From assembly GCA_002501205.1 (NCBI GenBank), contig DLRW01000010.1:1-64000 (forward strand): a stretch of DNA of 64,000 bases, in the 5' to 3' direction. The position numbers and the translations under genes are program-made. Below are positions 26,732-34,749 of the stretch, piece after piece. The stretch is from Flavobacteriales bacterium UBA7878 (GTDB lineage Bacteria; Bacteroidota; Bacteroidia; Flavobacteriales; Schleiferiaceae). Numbering within the stretch: the stretch's first letter is position 1; every line of letters begins with the position of its first letter. The notes beneath the pieces were generated by a model. It was given only the letters and a program-made list of their open reading frames with translations. It had not been told where the DNA came from and did not search any database.

Positions 26732-27727
26732 CTACCACTCCCTCACCAATCCATTCGGCAAAGCCCCCGCTCTAAACTCACTAAGTAAAGCACCGCTAGC
26801 ACGGTCAATGCGACGCACTGAATGCGGTTGCACAAATTGGCGGGCATCGAAGAGGTATAGGGAAGAGGAAGCTGCGTGAAAGTCCAGGCCATAGAAGTTT
26901 TGACATTCCAGGCTGGTGATTATCTCACTTTGAAAGCTTCCATTATGGTGATGGGCTCGTAAATGTTCACCATCATAGCTGAAGAATTCAGCATGATTGG
27001 GATTAAGTACTAAGCTGCCACTTTCAATTAGCAATTGATCTACCAATATCCGATTGGAATCAGGATCAGTCCAACGCTCTAATCGGCCATCGGCGAAAGC
27101 CAAATACAGGGCCTTTTGGAATACAATTAGATCTTCTAAATCTTGACTGAAACTAGCCAGGCTATAAAGGCTGTCGCCAGATGAATCATAAGCCTCCAAC
27201 TTTCGTTTCTGGGCTAGGATCAATTTATCCTGCCAGTCTAAGATTTTAAAGGAGGGCTTCGCACTATTGAATTCACCCAGCAGATTTCCTTCAATATCAT
27301 AGTGACTGATGCTATTTAAATACAGATCATTAAGCCATAAGCTATGCTGCCAGAAATAGAGATTCCGGGGAGCACCTTTAGCCTCTATGGATTTGATTTC
27401 TCGCCAGTCCTCATCACAAATCAAAAGCTTATTGGAGCCATTGAGCACTAGGTAATAGCGATCCCCAATTTTATGGACTTCCTGTAAAACATCGCCCAGA
27501 GCTTTGTTATTAGCACTTTGAAAAAGCCCGTCCGCATAGCGCTCTTCTTCAGGATCATACTGACCTAAGCCCGCATTGCCCCACATGAAATTACCTTCGT
27601 TAACAATGACCACTGAAGTGGAATCTGGAATAACCACACTGCCATTTACCGCCTGTGGACCAAATTCTTTTTGGCAAGCAGTGGAGAGAAGGGCCAGAAC
27701 AATAAAGAGGCTTAGCTTTTTTCCCAT
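26732..27727 (-). CDS. btuG: BtuG-like beta-propeller surface lipoprotein of the B12 operon
   Basis: The protein has 331 residues, with a lipoprotein signal (MGKKLSLFIVLALLSTAC; Cys18 is the lipidation site). The rest is a YncE/DUF5074-like beta-propeller: repeated strands of the type NEGNFMWGNAGLGQYDPEE, YLVLNGSNKLLICDED and LFDARQFVQPHSVRRID. In Bacteroides the surface lipoprotein BtuG has this fold, sits on BtuB and hands it cobalamin. This gene overlaps the end of the BtuB-like gene by 16 bases (22 if an in-frame ATG at 27733 is used) and is the last gene of a cobalamin-riboswitch operon. I therefore infer the BtuG role from fold and context. The symbol is provisional, since sequence identity to known BtuG cannot be measured here. 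Confidence 0.7.
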   Translation of the reverse strand: MGKKLSLFIVLALLSTACQKEFGPQAVNGSVVIPDSTSVVIVNEGNFMWGNAGLGQYDPEEERYADGLFQSANNKALGDVLQEVHKIGDRYYLVLNGSNKLLICDEDWREIKSIEAKGAPRNLYFWQHSLWLNDLYLNSISHYDIEGNLLGEFNSAKPSFKILDWQDKLILAQKRKLEAYDSSGDSLYSLASFSQDLEDLIVFQKALYLAFADGRLERWTDPDSNRILVDQLLIESGSLVLNPNHAEFFSYDGEHLRAHHHNGSFQSEIITSLECQNFYGLDFHAASSSLYLFDARQFVQPHSVRRIDRASGALLSEFRAGALPNGLVREW

Positions 27728-29616
27728 CGCCATTGTATTCCAAATCTATAATTCAGGCCGGGCTCTGGTCGCCAGGCGATCACTTGATAGTCGATATCTG
27801 CCAAATTATGCAGACTAAAGCTGAAACGAATTTGATGAGCGGAGCGAATCCATCGATAGCTCAATTGTAAATCTTGTAATGTGTAGCCCGGTAAATAATA
27901 GGAGTTGGCTTCATCTAAAAAGTAACGGTCGGTATAGTTAACTTGATAGTTGAGGTCCCATCGCTTGTATTTTAATTGTAAACCCGCATTTAAGCTATGG
28001 GATGGATTATAAGCCAGGTATTTACCATTAAGCTCCGGTTCTTGCTCATTCTCTAGATTTTGACTTTGCAAATACTGATAGCCGAGCTTAAAGCTAGTAT
28101 GCCAATCTTGCCAACTTTTATTGAGATTTAGACTTCCTTCGAAACCATAATTCCGTACTGTTTTTAGATTTTGAGGTTGCCAAATTCCTCCATTGGGCGT
28201 CCATTGAATCCAGTTGTCGACATAGATCCAATAGATATCTCCCTGCCACTGGATTTGCCAATCGGCGATGGAATCACGACCTTCTAATCCCCATTCGGCG
28301 GTATAGCTTTTCTCTGCCTTTAAATCAGGGTTGCCAGCTTGCACCCAGTACAGATCGTTTAAGCTGGGCATGCGGTAATTGCGTCCAAAGCTCAGGTAAC
28401 TGTTTAAGGCCTGTTTCCACTGATAAGCGGTACTAATGCTACCTGTGAGCGGTGCTAATTGATCATCATAATGCTCGGCTCTCAATTGTAGGGAACTCCA
28501 CCATAATTCATTCCATAGGTATTTAGCCCGGCCATAAAGGGCGCTGGAGAAACGATTTTTGATACCCTCATAAGAATCGGATTGGGCCTCATCGTAGCGA
28601 CTTTGCAGGGCAGTTTCCCACTTTAGTTTTTGATTGGCCAAAGGTTTAAATCGCACTTGAGCTTGAAGTGATTGGTAATCATTGCGATCGGGCCTTTCGG
28701 CGGAAGCCAACTGAAAGCGATTACTGGAACGCACCCAGCCGATTTGCGCATAGAGATGATCATTATTGGCATAATTCCGCTGAAAATCCCCACTGAGGTA
28801 GAAATTGTCATCCGCCATCCGATCGAAGAGCGCACCATTGTTAAGGGAGTTCGGGGGGATCTGACGATAGGTCTGATTGTACCAGGCTTTTAAACTAATT
28901 AGATTGCGTAATTCGGGTCGCCAAAATAGGTTTTGCTTAAGGTGTAACTGTTTGAAATCAGCATTCTGCCATTGATGGCTACGTGAAGATTCTCCGGGAT
29001 TTCGGTATTGGAAATCATTCTTCAGGCTGCCAAAGGAAATAGCGCTTTGAGCTTTTAGATTTTGCGGTCCGTATTCGCTGGAATAATCATATTGCTGCCG
29101 GCCAAAGCTACCCCCGGAAAGTCGTAAGTTTTGCTGAAAGCTTTTTCTGTAATCAGGATAGGAGTTGATAAGTAAACCCGCTCCCAAATTTCCCGCTCCA
29201 TAAGAATGGGCACCCGTACCATAGCTAAGTTCCAAATTATCACCTCCATGACTTTGAATTAAGCTCAAATCCATCAAACCCAAATTGGGTGGACTGATAT
29301 CCAGGCCATTCCAATATACTTTGGAGTGATTGGCGCCGGTACCCCGAATACTTAAGGTGGCCACCCCATTGGCTCCATAAGACTTAATAAAGAGGTTCGT
29401 CTGCTCTTTAAGGGCTTCAGCGAGATTGAAAGCCTGGAACTTCTTGAGGCTGTCGCTTCCCAGTTGAACTAAGCGATGTCCCTCTTCGGGAGCAATTCGC
29501 AAGAAATGGCTGACCACTGTAACCTCGGTGATCATAAATCTGGTGGCATTCGAATCCTGAGCCTGCAAAGCACCGAGGCTGATGAATAAAGCTAGAAGAC
29601 AGGCTTTGATTCTCAT
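27712..29616 (-). CDS. btuB: BtuB-like TonB-dependent vitamin B12 receptor
   Basis: The protein has 634 residues, with a signal peptide (MRIKACLLALFISLGALQAQ), a TonB-box-like region, a plug domain (LAEALKEQTNLFIKSYG, LSIRGTGANHSKVYWNGLD) and a barrel ending in the aromatic strand NYRFGIQWRWEKS. It has no carboxypeptidase-like N-terminal extension, unlike SusC types, and its length matches BtuB-type receptors (about 600-650). The ATG overlaps the preceding stop by 4 bases (29613-29616). A cobalamin riboswitch leads the operon, so corrinoid import across the outer membrane is the likely job, repressed when B12 is plentiful. Confidence 0.85.
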   Translation of the reverse strand: MRIKACLLALFISLGALQAQDSNATRFMITEVTVVSHFLRIAPEEGHRLVQLGSDSLKKFQAFNLAEALKEQTNLFIKSYGANGVATLSIRGTGANHSKVYWNGLDISPPNLGLMDLSLIQSHGGDNLELSYGTGAHSYGAGNLGAGLLINSYPDYRKSFQQNLRLSGGSFGRQQYDYSSEYGPQNLKAQSAISFGSLKNDFQYRNPGESSRSHQWQNADFKQLHLKQNLFWRPELRNLISLKAWYNQTYRQIPPNSLNNGALFDRMADDNFYLSGDFQRNYANNDHLYAQIGWVRSSNRFQLASAERPDRNDYQSLQAQVRFKPLANQKLKWETALQSRYDEAQSDSYEGIKNRFSSALYGRAKYLWNELWWSSLQLRAEHYDDQLAPLTGSISTAYQWKQALNSYLSFGRNYRMPSLNDLYWVQAGNPDLKAEKSYTAEWGLEGRDSIADWQIQWQGDIYWIYVDNWIQWTPNGGIWQPQNLKTVRNYGFEGSLNLNKSWQDWHTSFKLGYQYLQSQNLENEQEPELNGKYLAYNPSHSLNAGLQLKYKRWDLNYQVNYTDRYFLDEANSYYLPGYTLQDLQLSYRWIRSAHQIRFSFSLHNLADIDYQVIAWRPEPGLNYRFGIQWRWEKS

Positions 29617-30560
29617 TTTTGAATTTGAATGCGGAAGCTTTGCGCTTGATGCGAACTCAATTGAGCTTCTAAGATATAGAGTCCATTGGGGAATTCATCC
29701 AAACTGATTTGCTCGCCTTTTACTTCCTTAAGAAATTGCCCTTGAAGGTTAAACAATTTCAAGCTTAAGGCTGATGGGACTGCAATTTTGTTTTGGGCCG
29801 GATTGGGATAAGGGACAAACTGCGCAAGTTTTTGATTTTCTAAAGCTAAGCTGCTGGGATAAAGCAAAGCCAGGGCATCAAGATCGAATCCGCCCGAAGC
29901 GAAGTCGGTGGGGTAAGGATCATTAATAATGCGACCCTGTGCATCTCGGCTAGCCCAATTACCTTGAATGCTGCCAATCACATCTACAATCCGGATATAG
30001 CGGATACTATCCTGCAGGTTGATTTCGACTAAATCGAAAGGCACCCCAAAGTCTGCTCGGTATTTCCCCGCCAAATTATGCACCTTAGTCGGGTCACTGG
30101 CTCCAAAGGCCCCGGTTTGTAGGCTGGTATCCAAAAGGCTTTGAGCTGGAAAGCGTTCAAAATTCTGTCCGTCGGAACTCACTTCTACAAAGGCAAATTC
30201 CAGGAAGACATCGCTAAAGCTATTTTCGAAAATGGCGAATTCTGAACCCGGTCCGTCTACAATGCCTGGGCTGATGTAATAGGTCGCTATTCCACTATCT
30301 CCCAGGCTAATTACCTGTCCATTGGCATAGCCGAGGGCATCTGCACTATCACCATGACTTACGAGGCCCAGGCTTTTATTGGCAATGTCGAGATAACCCC
30401 TTTGGATTTGCACTGCTTGTGCCCATGAGGCAATCATACTACTGTCTTTATGAATAGCAGTAGATCCGGGCTGACCGGCAGCTGGGGCATAGGGCCCTGG
30501 CGACTGCGCTTGCAATCCCAGGGCTATGCTAAAGATTATATAGAATGCGAGGTTGCGCAT
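29613..30560 (-). CDS. T9SS cell-surface protein of the B12 operon
   Basis: The protein has 315 residues. Its ATG at 30560-30558 shares one base with the preceding stop (TAATG), and a signal peptide follows (MRNLAFYIIFSIALGLQAQ). The open frame further upstream is not signal-like. The central domain (FAIFENSFSDVFLEFAFVEV, RYIRIVDVIGSIQGNWASRD, FDLDALALLYP) looks like a calcium-binding beta-sandwich of the kind labelled cell surface protein in corrinoid loci. Residues about 245-315 are a T9SS sorting domain (VPYPNPAQNKIAV, FNLQGQFLKEV, GLYILEAQLSS). I infer a surface accessory for corrinoid capture, possibly analogous to BtuH-type binders. Confidence 0.75.
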   Translation of the reverse strand: MRNLAFYIIFSIALGLQAQSPGPYAPAAGQPGSTAIHKDSSMIASWAQAVQIQRGYLDIANKSLGLVSHGDSADALGYANGQVISLGDSGIATYYISPGIVDGPGSEFAIFENSFSDVFLEFAFVEVSSDGQNFERFPAQSLLDTSLQTGAFGASDPTKVHNLAGKYRADFGVPFDLVEINLQDSIRYIRIVDVIGSIQGNWASRDAQGRIINDPYPTDFASGGFDLDALALLYPSSLALENQKLAQFVPYPNPAQNKIAVPSALSLKLFNLQGQFLKEVKGEQISLDEFPNGLYILEAQLSSHQAQSFRIQIQK

Positions 30561-31660
30561 TAATGGATAATCAGCCTTTGGCTTTTTCCATTTAATTGTA
30601 CAAAGTAAAGACCAGCAGCCCAATCGCTTAAATCAAGTTGCGCTTGCCCATCAAATAACTGACTTAATAATAAAGCTCCTTGTTGATTGTAAACTTGCAA
30701 TTGGCCATTCTGCTCACTGCTGATGTTCAAATAATCTTGGGCAGGATTAGGGTAGATAGCGAATGGCAGCAGCTCTGTTTCATCTAAACCAATACCCAAA
30801 TCTGAAGTAGGAACGCGTGGACGTAGGGCAGGGGCGAAATCAGTATAAGAACAACCGAATAGCTCACCCGCTTTTACATAGCTGCCAATACCCGCATTCA
30901 TATACCAGTTTCCAACATTGGTAGCGCTCCAGGTGCTCCAATAATTTGGCTGGCCACCTATTCCTGACCAGTTTTGATAGCTGATATCATTTAGGAAGGA
31001 GCCGGCATTCACGCTTAAAGCGGCAACAGCCTGATCCAGATCTTGAAGGATTTGCGAGGCTTGTACCGAATCGTTGAAGAGGTATCCGAATACCACTTGC
31101 CCTGAATCAGCTAATTGAAAGTCGATGAATAAGGCCATGCTATCGCTACCACTGCCAATCCATTGATCAACCTGAGAAAAATCGAAACTCTCCGGATTAA
31201 AAGCCGCTATGGGTACTCCTGGTACAGCTGCCGGACTAAAGTCAGTATAGCTCAGGGCAAACCATTCACCATCCACCAAAGGAGTAGCCAAACCTGAATT
31301 CATAACTAGGCTGGCGGTATCGCTACCACTCCAGGTGCTCCAATAATCAGGTTGACCGCCAATACCAGAATGTTGACCATAAATCACATCATTTAGAAAA
31401 CCACCGGCAGCGGCAATGCTCAAGTTCGCATCCGCTACAGCTACGGCATTAAGTAGATCCTCTCCTGTTTCGTTACCTGAATAGGCATAGCCCCAGGCGT
31501 AGGAGGAGTCGGTGGTTCCATCATTAAAGTCGATTACCAATAAGGTAGAATCGGTTCCGGAACCAATCCAGAATTGTACTTCTGAAAAAGAAAATTGGGC
31601 TGAAAGGGGCTGGACCATGAGGTTTAAGATCAGCAGCCCGAGGAATAGTTTTTTGCTCAT
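30560..31660 (-). CDS. T9SS surface protein with two copies of one domain, first gene of the B12 operon
   Basis: The protein has 366 residues from the ATG at 31660 (MSKKLFLGLLILNLMVQPLS is the signal peptide); an ATG at 31669 would add three residues. The mature part is an internal duplication. Copy one has FWIGSGTDSTLLVIDFND, FLNDVIYGQHSGIGGQPDYW and STWSGSD. Copy two has QWIGSGSDSMALFIDFQ, FLNDISYQNWSGIGGQPNYW and STWSATN. A T9SS sorting domain ends it (AIYPNPAQDYLNIS, GLYFVQLNGKSQRL). It is the first gene after the cobalamin riboswitch and overlaps the next gene by one base. I do not recognise an established function; corrinoid binding or handling at the surface is inferred from context. 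Confidence 0.75.
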   Translation of the reverse strand: MSKKLFLGLLILNLMVQPLSAQFSFSEVQFWIGSGTDSTLLVIDFNDGTTDSSYAWGYAYSGNETGEDLLNAVAVADANLSIAAAGGFLNDVIYGQHSGIGGQPDYWSTWSGSDTASLVMNSGLATPLVDGEWFALSYTDFSPAAVPGVPIAAFNPESFDFSQVDQWIGSGSDSMALFIDFQLADSGQVVFGYLFNDSVQASQILQDLDQAVAALSVNAGSFLNDISYQNWSGIGGQPNYWSTWSATNVGNWYMNAGIGSYVKAGELFGCSYTDFAPALRPRVPTSDLGIGLDETELLPFAIYPNPAQDYLNISSEQNGQLQVYNQQGALLLSQLFDGQAQLDLSDWAAGLYFVQLNGKSQRLIIH

Positions 31661-31778
31661 GAAAATCATGAATTAAAGGGTGAACAAAAAACTTCCAGGG
31701 AAAAGTAAAGCGAGTCGCTACCATTTTTCAATGGGCATCCAAGCCTTATTGCCTTTATCCTGAAAGCAAATAAGTATG

Positions 31779-31938
31779 TGCTGATGGCAGGTCTTCTGAC
31801 TTATCTCCTTTTTAACGCCTTCCCGCTAAGGCAGTGGCTAATGCTAAAAAGTATTGAGAATTACAGCTTCAGGAAAAGTCCCGGATTTACACCGAATTCC
31901 CTTTTAACTCCAATGGTAGAACCATTACAGACCAAAAG
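31779..31938 (-). ncRNA. Cobalamin (adenosylcobalamin-type) riboswitch
   Basis: Read on the minus strand, the conserved blocks occur in order: GGGAATTCGGTGTAAATCC, GCTGTAA, GCCACTG, GCGGGAAGGCG and finally AAGTCAGAAGACCTGCC, which is the B12 box. Order and spacing match the class that represses B12 transport genes when cobalamin binds. A short hairpin downstream (CTTATTTGC paired with GCAATAAG, 31774-31745) may belong to the expression platform. The first operon gene starts about 120 bases further on. An open frame over this stretch on the plus strand is an accident. Confidence 0.93.
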
Positions 31939-31943
31939 CGCCG

Positions 31944-31951
31944 CAAAAGTA
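31944..31951 (-). promoter_or_regulatory. -7 promoter box of the B12 operon
   Basis: TACTTTTG (minus strand), followed by C, is a perfect match to the Bacteroidetes -7 box TAnnTTTG. It lies 6 bases after the umuD stop codon and would start the RNA at about 31938, just before the riboswitch. No clear TTTG is seen 19 bases upstream. Confidence 0.6.
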
Positions 31952-31957
31952 GGTGAT

Positions 31958-32383
31958 TTATTTAAGTTTCTTGATGAGTCCCGTAACTACTCCCCAAATC
32001 CGGAAATCCATAAAAGTGGTGATGCGCAAAGGCTCGAAGGCCGGATTTTCGGGCTGAAGGTAATAGGCCTCTGATTTCTTAATCAGGCGCTTAACCGTAT
32101 AATCGCCATTGATCACGGCCAGGATAATTTGCCCCTCTTTAGCTTCCAATTCCTTATCAACAATTAAGAGATCGCCATCATCAATGCCGGCCCCCACCAT
32201 AGATTGACCACTTACCCGAACGCAAAAAGTAGCTTTAGGATTAGCTATTAATTCGTGGGATAGGTTGATCGTATCCGGAAAATACTCGGATACATAGGAT
32301 GGATCACCAGCGGCAACACCCACATCAAAGAAGGGGATTTCGATTCCGTTTTCGGTATTGAGTGCGTAGATGCTCAGAGACAT
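31958..32383 (-). CDS. umuD: UmuD-like S24 self-cleaving protein
   Basis: The 141-residue protein has all S24 protease landmarks: Ala25-Gly26 cleavage site (GVAAGDPS), catalytic Ser61 (SGQSMVGAGI) and Lys98 (YTVKRLI). It has no helix-turn-helix, so it is UmuD-like rather than LexA. UmuD is cut when RecA filaments form and then helps the UmuC polymerase copy past DNA damage. Usually umuC follows directly; here the next sequence is the B12-operon promoter, and no polymerase gene is in the window. A perfect palindrome AGCTTAAGCT lies 7 bases before the start and might be an operator. Confidence 0.88.
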   Translation of the reverse strand: MSLSIYALNTENGIEIPFFDVGVAAGDPSYVSEYFPDTINLSHELIANPKATFCVRVSGQSMVGAGIDDGDLLIVDKELEAKEGQIILAVINGDYTVKRLIKKSEAYYLQPENPAFEPLRITTFMDFRIWGVVTGLIKKLK

Positions 32384-32389
32384 AGCTAA

Positions 32390-32399
32390 AGCTTAAGCT
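32390..32399. promoter_or_regulatory. Palindrome upstream of the umuD-like gene
   Basis: AGCTTAAGCT is a perfect 10-base palindrome 7 bases before the umuD ATG, close to the expected transcription start. It could be an operator for an SOS-type repressor, but a chance match to this length is also possible. Confidence 0.3.
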
Positions 32400-32484
32400 G
32401 TTAAGGTACTGGAAATGGAAACAGGGAAATTTAAGGCTTGGAGACTTTATTAACTATCCAATGTTGGAATAAGGACAATAGCTT

Positions 32485-32509
32485 TGGATCGAATTGCAAA
32501 TTCGATCCA
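32485..32509. repeat. REP-like palindrome, copy 1
   Basis: TGGATCGAATT and AATTCGATCCA form a perfect 11-base stem around the loop GCA. It belongs to a cluster of three related elements within 125 bases. Confidence 0.75.
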
Positions 32510-32520
32510 GGATTCTGTAA

Positions 32521-32570
32521 CTGGATTGAATTTGCAATTGTAACTGGATCGAATTTGCAATTCGATCCAG
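32521..32570. repeat. REP-like palindrome, copy 2, with a degenerate half copy
   Basis: CTGGATCGAATT (32544-32555) and AATTCGATCCAG (32559-32570) pair perfectly over 12 bases around TGC. A decayed relative (CTGGATTGAATTTGCAATTG) precedes it at 32521-32540. The element ends 2 bases before the TPR-gene stop codon. Confidence 0.75.
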
Positions 32571-32571
32571 A

Positions 32572-33228
32572 CTAAAACTCTAGTAGGTCGGATTTGTAAT
32601 TCGATCCTAAGTCTTCCTCATATATCTGCTCCAAAACCTCCACATAAGGTCTTTGATGGTAAAAGCCCTCTGCAAAAGCCTTTCGGGCAGCTTCCATTTC
32701 TTTTAGCGCTTCTGATTTTTGATTTTTTTCCATTAGCAGTCGGGCCTTGTGATAATGGCCATCGGCCAGTTGGGGATAGAGCTCCAAAACCCGATTGAGT
32801 TCGGCCAAAGCCTGATCCTTTTGATCGAGTTTTTCCCAGGCTAGTGCCCGATAGAGGTGGGCATACACATCCACCCAATCCGGACCGGGATCGGCGCTAA
32901 TGCGATTGATATAGCGACTTAGAAAATCCTGAGCCTTTTGGTAATCTTTTAAACCATAGTAGGCGATGCCTCGCATATAGTCATGATCCTGTGCTTGCGA
33001 ATTGCCTACCATACCAATGATGGAGTCCTGAAGATTAAAGTCGGCAATCGCTCTTTCGTAGTCCCGATAAAAATAGAGGTAGAGATAGCCTCTAAAGCCA
33101 GCCCAGGGGTCGGGTTTTAAATCTACTGCCTTGCCATAAAAGTACTGCATTTCATCTGCGATTCCTCTTTTCACTCGAGGGGTACCCATTTCGCGCCAGA
33201 TGTCACCATTATTGGGGTCTAGTTCCAA
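32572..33228 (-). CDS. TPR-repeat protein without a clear start codon
   Basis: The 218-residue frame holds four to five tetratricopeptide helices (ELDPNNGDIWREMG, YFYRDYERAIADF, RGIAYYGLKDYQKAQDFL, KLDQKDQALAELNRVLELYP, HYHKARLLMEKNQKSEALK), so it probably binds other proteins. The only start here is a TTG at 33228. The frame remains open for 54 more codons upstream, to 33390, and that part also looks coding (PLFHQWYQREFSEEEKPLYA, LYAEHLLKGSGYHY) but has no ATG or GTG. It runs into the end of the lipoprotein gene in another frame. The 3' end carries a REP-like palindrome. It may be truncated, frameshifted or fused. Confidence 0.65.
   Translation of the reverse strand: MELDPNNGDIWREMGTPRVKRGIADEMQYFYGKAVDLKPDPWAGFRGYLYLYFYRDYERAIADFNLQDSIIGMVGNSQAQDHDYMRGIAYYGLKDYQKAQDFLSRYINRISADPGPDWVDVYAHLYRALAWEKLDQKDQALAELNRVLELYPQLADGHYHKARLLMEKNQKSEALKEMEAARKAFAEGFYHQRPYVEVLEQIYEEDLGSNYKSDLLEF
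32585..32608. repeat. REP-like palindrome, copy 3, inside the TPR coding end
   Basis: AGGTCGGATT and AATTCGATCCT around TGT form an imperfect version of the same hairpin. It lies within the last codons of the TPR gene on the minus strand and encodes part of its C terminus (near GSNYKSD). Confidence 0.6.
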
Positions 33229-33368
33229 AGCCTCTAAAAGGTGAAAATCCGAAGCGGGGGAACCCTGATAGTGATAGCCTGAACCTTTTAGAAGATGTTC
33301 GGCATAAAGGGGTTTTTCTTCCTCACTAAACTCGCGCTGATACCATTGATGAAATAAGGGGGAGGAGT

Positions 33369-34472
33369 TTAAGGGAGGTAGTCCACAATTTCACCATGGC
33401 TAATTTTTAAGGTTAGATAGGCATAAGCATCGCGTTTTTCATTCCGAATTAGGGTTGGACTCCATGAGCCAGGCCCGGCAAGAATTTCAAAAAGGGCTTG
33501 AACCAATTTTGGATCTGCTTCAATTTTTTGATAATCGAAATTATAGGCTTCTGCTATAAAGGTTCCAGCGGCACCTTCGCAAGAAATGACAAATCGAAAG
33601 GTGAGCATTCCTTCGAAATTTTTAAGCAAGCTCGGGTCTAATCGCTCTTCGATACGGGCTCTTAAAGCTGGCTTTCCAGCGGTAAAATGCGCATCTGGAT
33701 CTCCATTGTAATAATCAACGATATCCGATTCTGATCCACATAGTTTAAAGCCTTCCTGGCTGCCGAGGCTTTTTTGCGGATCAATCCATGCTACTCTTTT
33801 TTTACCATGATTGGCCCGTTTTTGAAACTCGGCAATTGGCATTTGCTCAATCAATTCAGAAAAGAATTCTCCATCTTCACTTTGTTCCCATTTCGACCAT
33901 AGTCCCAGGCCTTTAACATAAACCTCCCAGGCTTGCCAGCTCTGTAGCGTGCTATCTTGCTCGAGGTTTCGATAAGAACGATGGTAGAGGAATTTGTTTC
34001 CAGGTCGACCCTCAACTAAGGTATCCAGCATTTCATATTGATGGCTGATGTATTGATGTTCTTGCTCCTGATACTGATAGTTTTCACGGTAAAAACCGCC
34101 TGCATTTTTCTCCCAATATTTCACCAAGCCAGTTTCTATATCTACCCGCACGGTATCATTTCTCTGCATGTACCAGGCGGAGTCTACAAATAGCCGAGTA
34201 CCTTGATAATGATAGTATTGCCAGCCCTTCAAATCAAAGGCGGCATCGTAATTACTGATTTTAATTACATGATTGTCTAAAAGCTGATAGCCCGTATAGA
34301 GAATACGGGTTCTTTGCTCCAAATTAGGATCATCGGGGATATAGTGATGGTAATACTTGTTTACAAATCCCTCTTTGAAAATTTTCTTAGGGGGGAAGTT
34401 CTCTAAAAGGGGCTGTGGTTGAAAATCGCAGGCCCAAAAGAACAAGGGTAAAAGGAATAGGGTTTTTCGCAT
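33369..34472 (-). CDS. Hypothetical lipoprotein with TonB-C-like end
   Basis: The protein has 367 residues, with a lipoprotein signal (MRKTLFLLPLFFWAC, Cys15). The first 240 residues form a beta-rich domain with many WxxY/YxY pairs (KGWQYYHYQGTRLF, FYRENYQYQEQEHQYI). The end, from about 255, has YYNGDPDAHFTAGK, LTFRFVISCEGAAGTFIAE and AYLTLKISHGEIVDYLP. This resembles a Bacteroidetes variant of the TonB C-terminal fold, from memory. The stop lies inside the upstream open part of the TPR frame, one frame apart. The function is unknown. Confidence 0.6.
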   Translation of the reverse strand: MRKTLFLLPLFFWACDFQPQPLLENFPPKKIFKEGFVNKYYHHYIPDDPNLEQRTRILYTGYQLLDNHVIKISNYDAAFDLKGWQYYHYQGTRLFVDSAWYMQRNDTVRVDIETGLVKYWEKNAGGFYRENYQYQEQEHQYISHQYEMLDTLVEGRPGNKFLYHRSYRNLEQDSTLQSWQAWEVYVKGLGLWSKWEQSEDGEFFSELIEQMPIAEFQKRANHGKKRVAWIDPQKSLGSQEGFKLCGSESDIVDYYNGDPDAHFTAGKPALRARIEERLDPSLLKNFEGMLTFRFVISCEGAAGTFIAEAYNFDYQKIEADPKLVQALFEILAGPGSWSPTLIRNEKRDAYAYLTLKISHGEIVDYLP

Positions 34473-34749
34473 GCTTCGGCTTCTCTTGGCCTAAACTAAG
34501 AGTTTTCGAATGGAAGGAATGATGATTTAAACTTGAAGAACTGTTAAAATTAATTTGTGATAAGCTATTCGTTTTTATGGATTCAAGACAGTGAGCGACC
34601 GAGCTATGAAATTAGTATTCAGCAGATTTTAAACATTGAACCCTATTTGGGATTTGTAATTTTCACTCGGCTCAGTATCTAAATGAAAGGAATGTCGCAT
34701 AATTAGGTTGGGCCGCGGTTAGTGGATTAATTTTTTGATATGCAGTGAT

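Noticed and set aside
31778..32074. Open frame of 98 codons on the plus strand
   Set aside because: It lies over the cobalamin riboswitch and the end of the umuD-like gene on the other strand and has no protein-like features.
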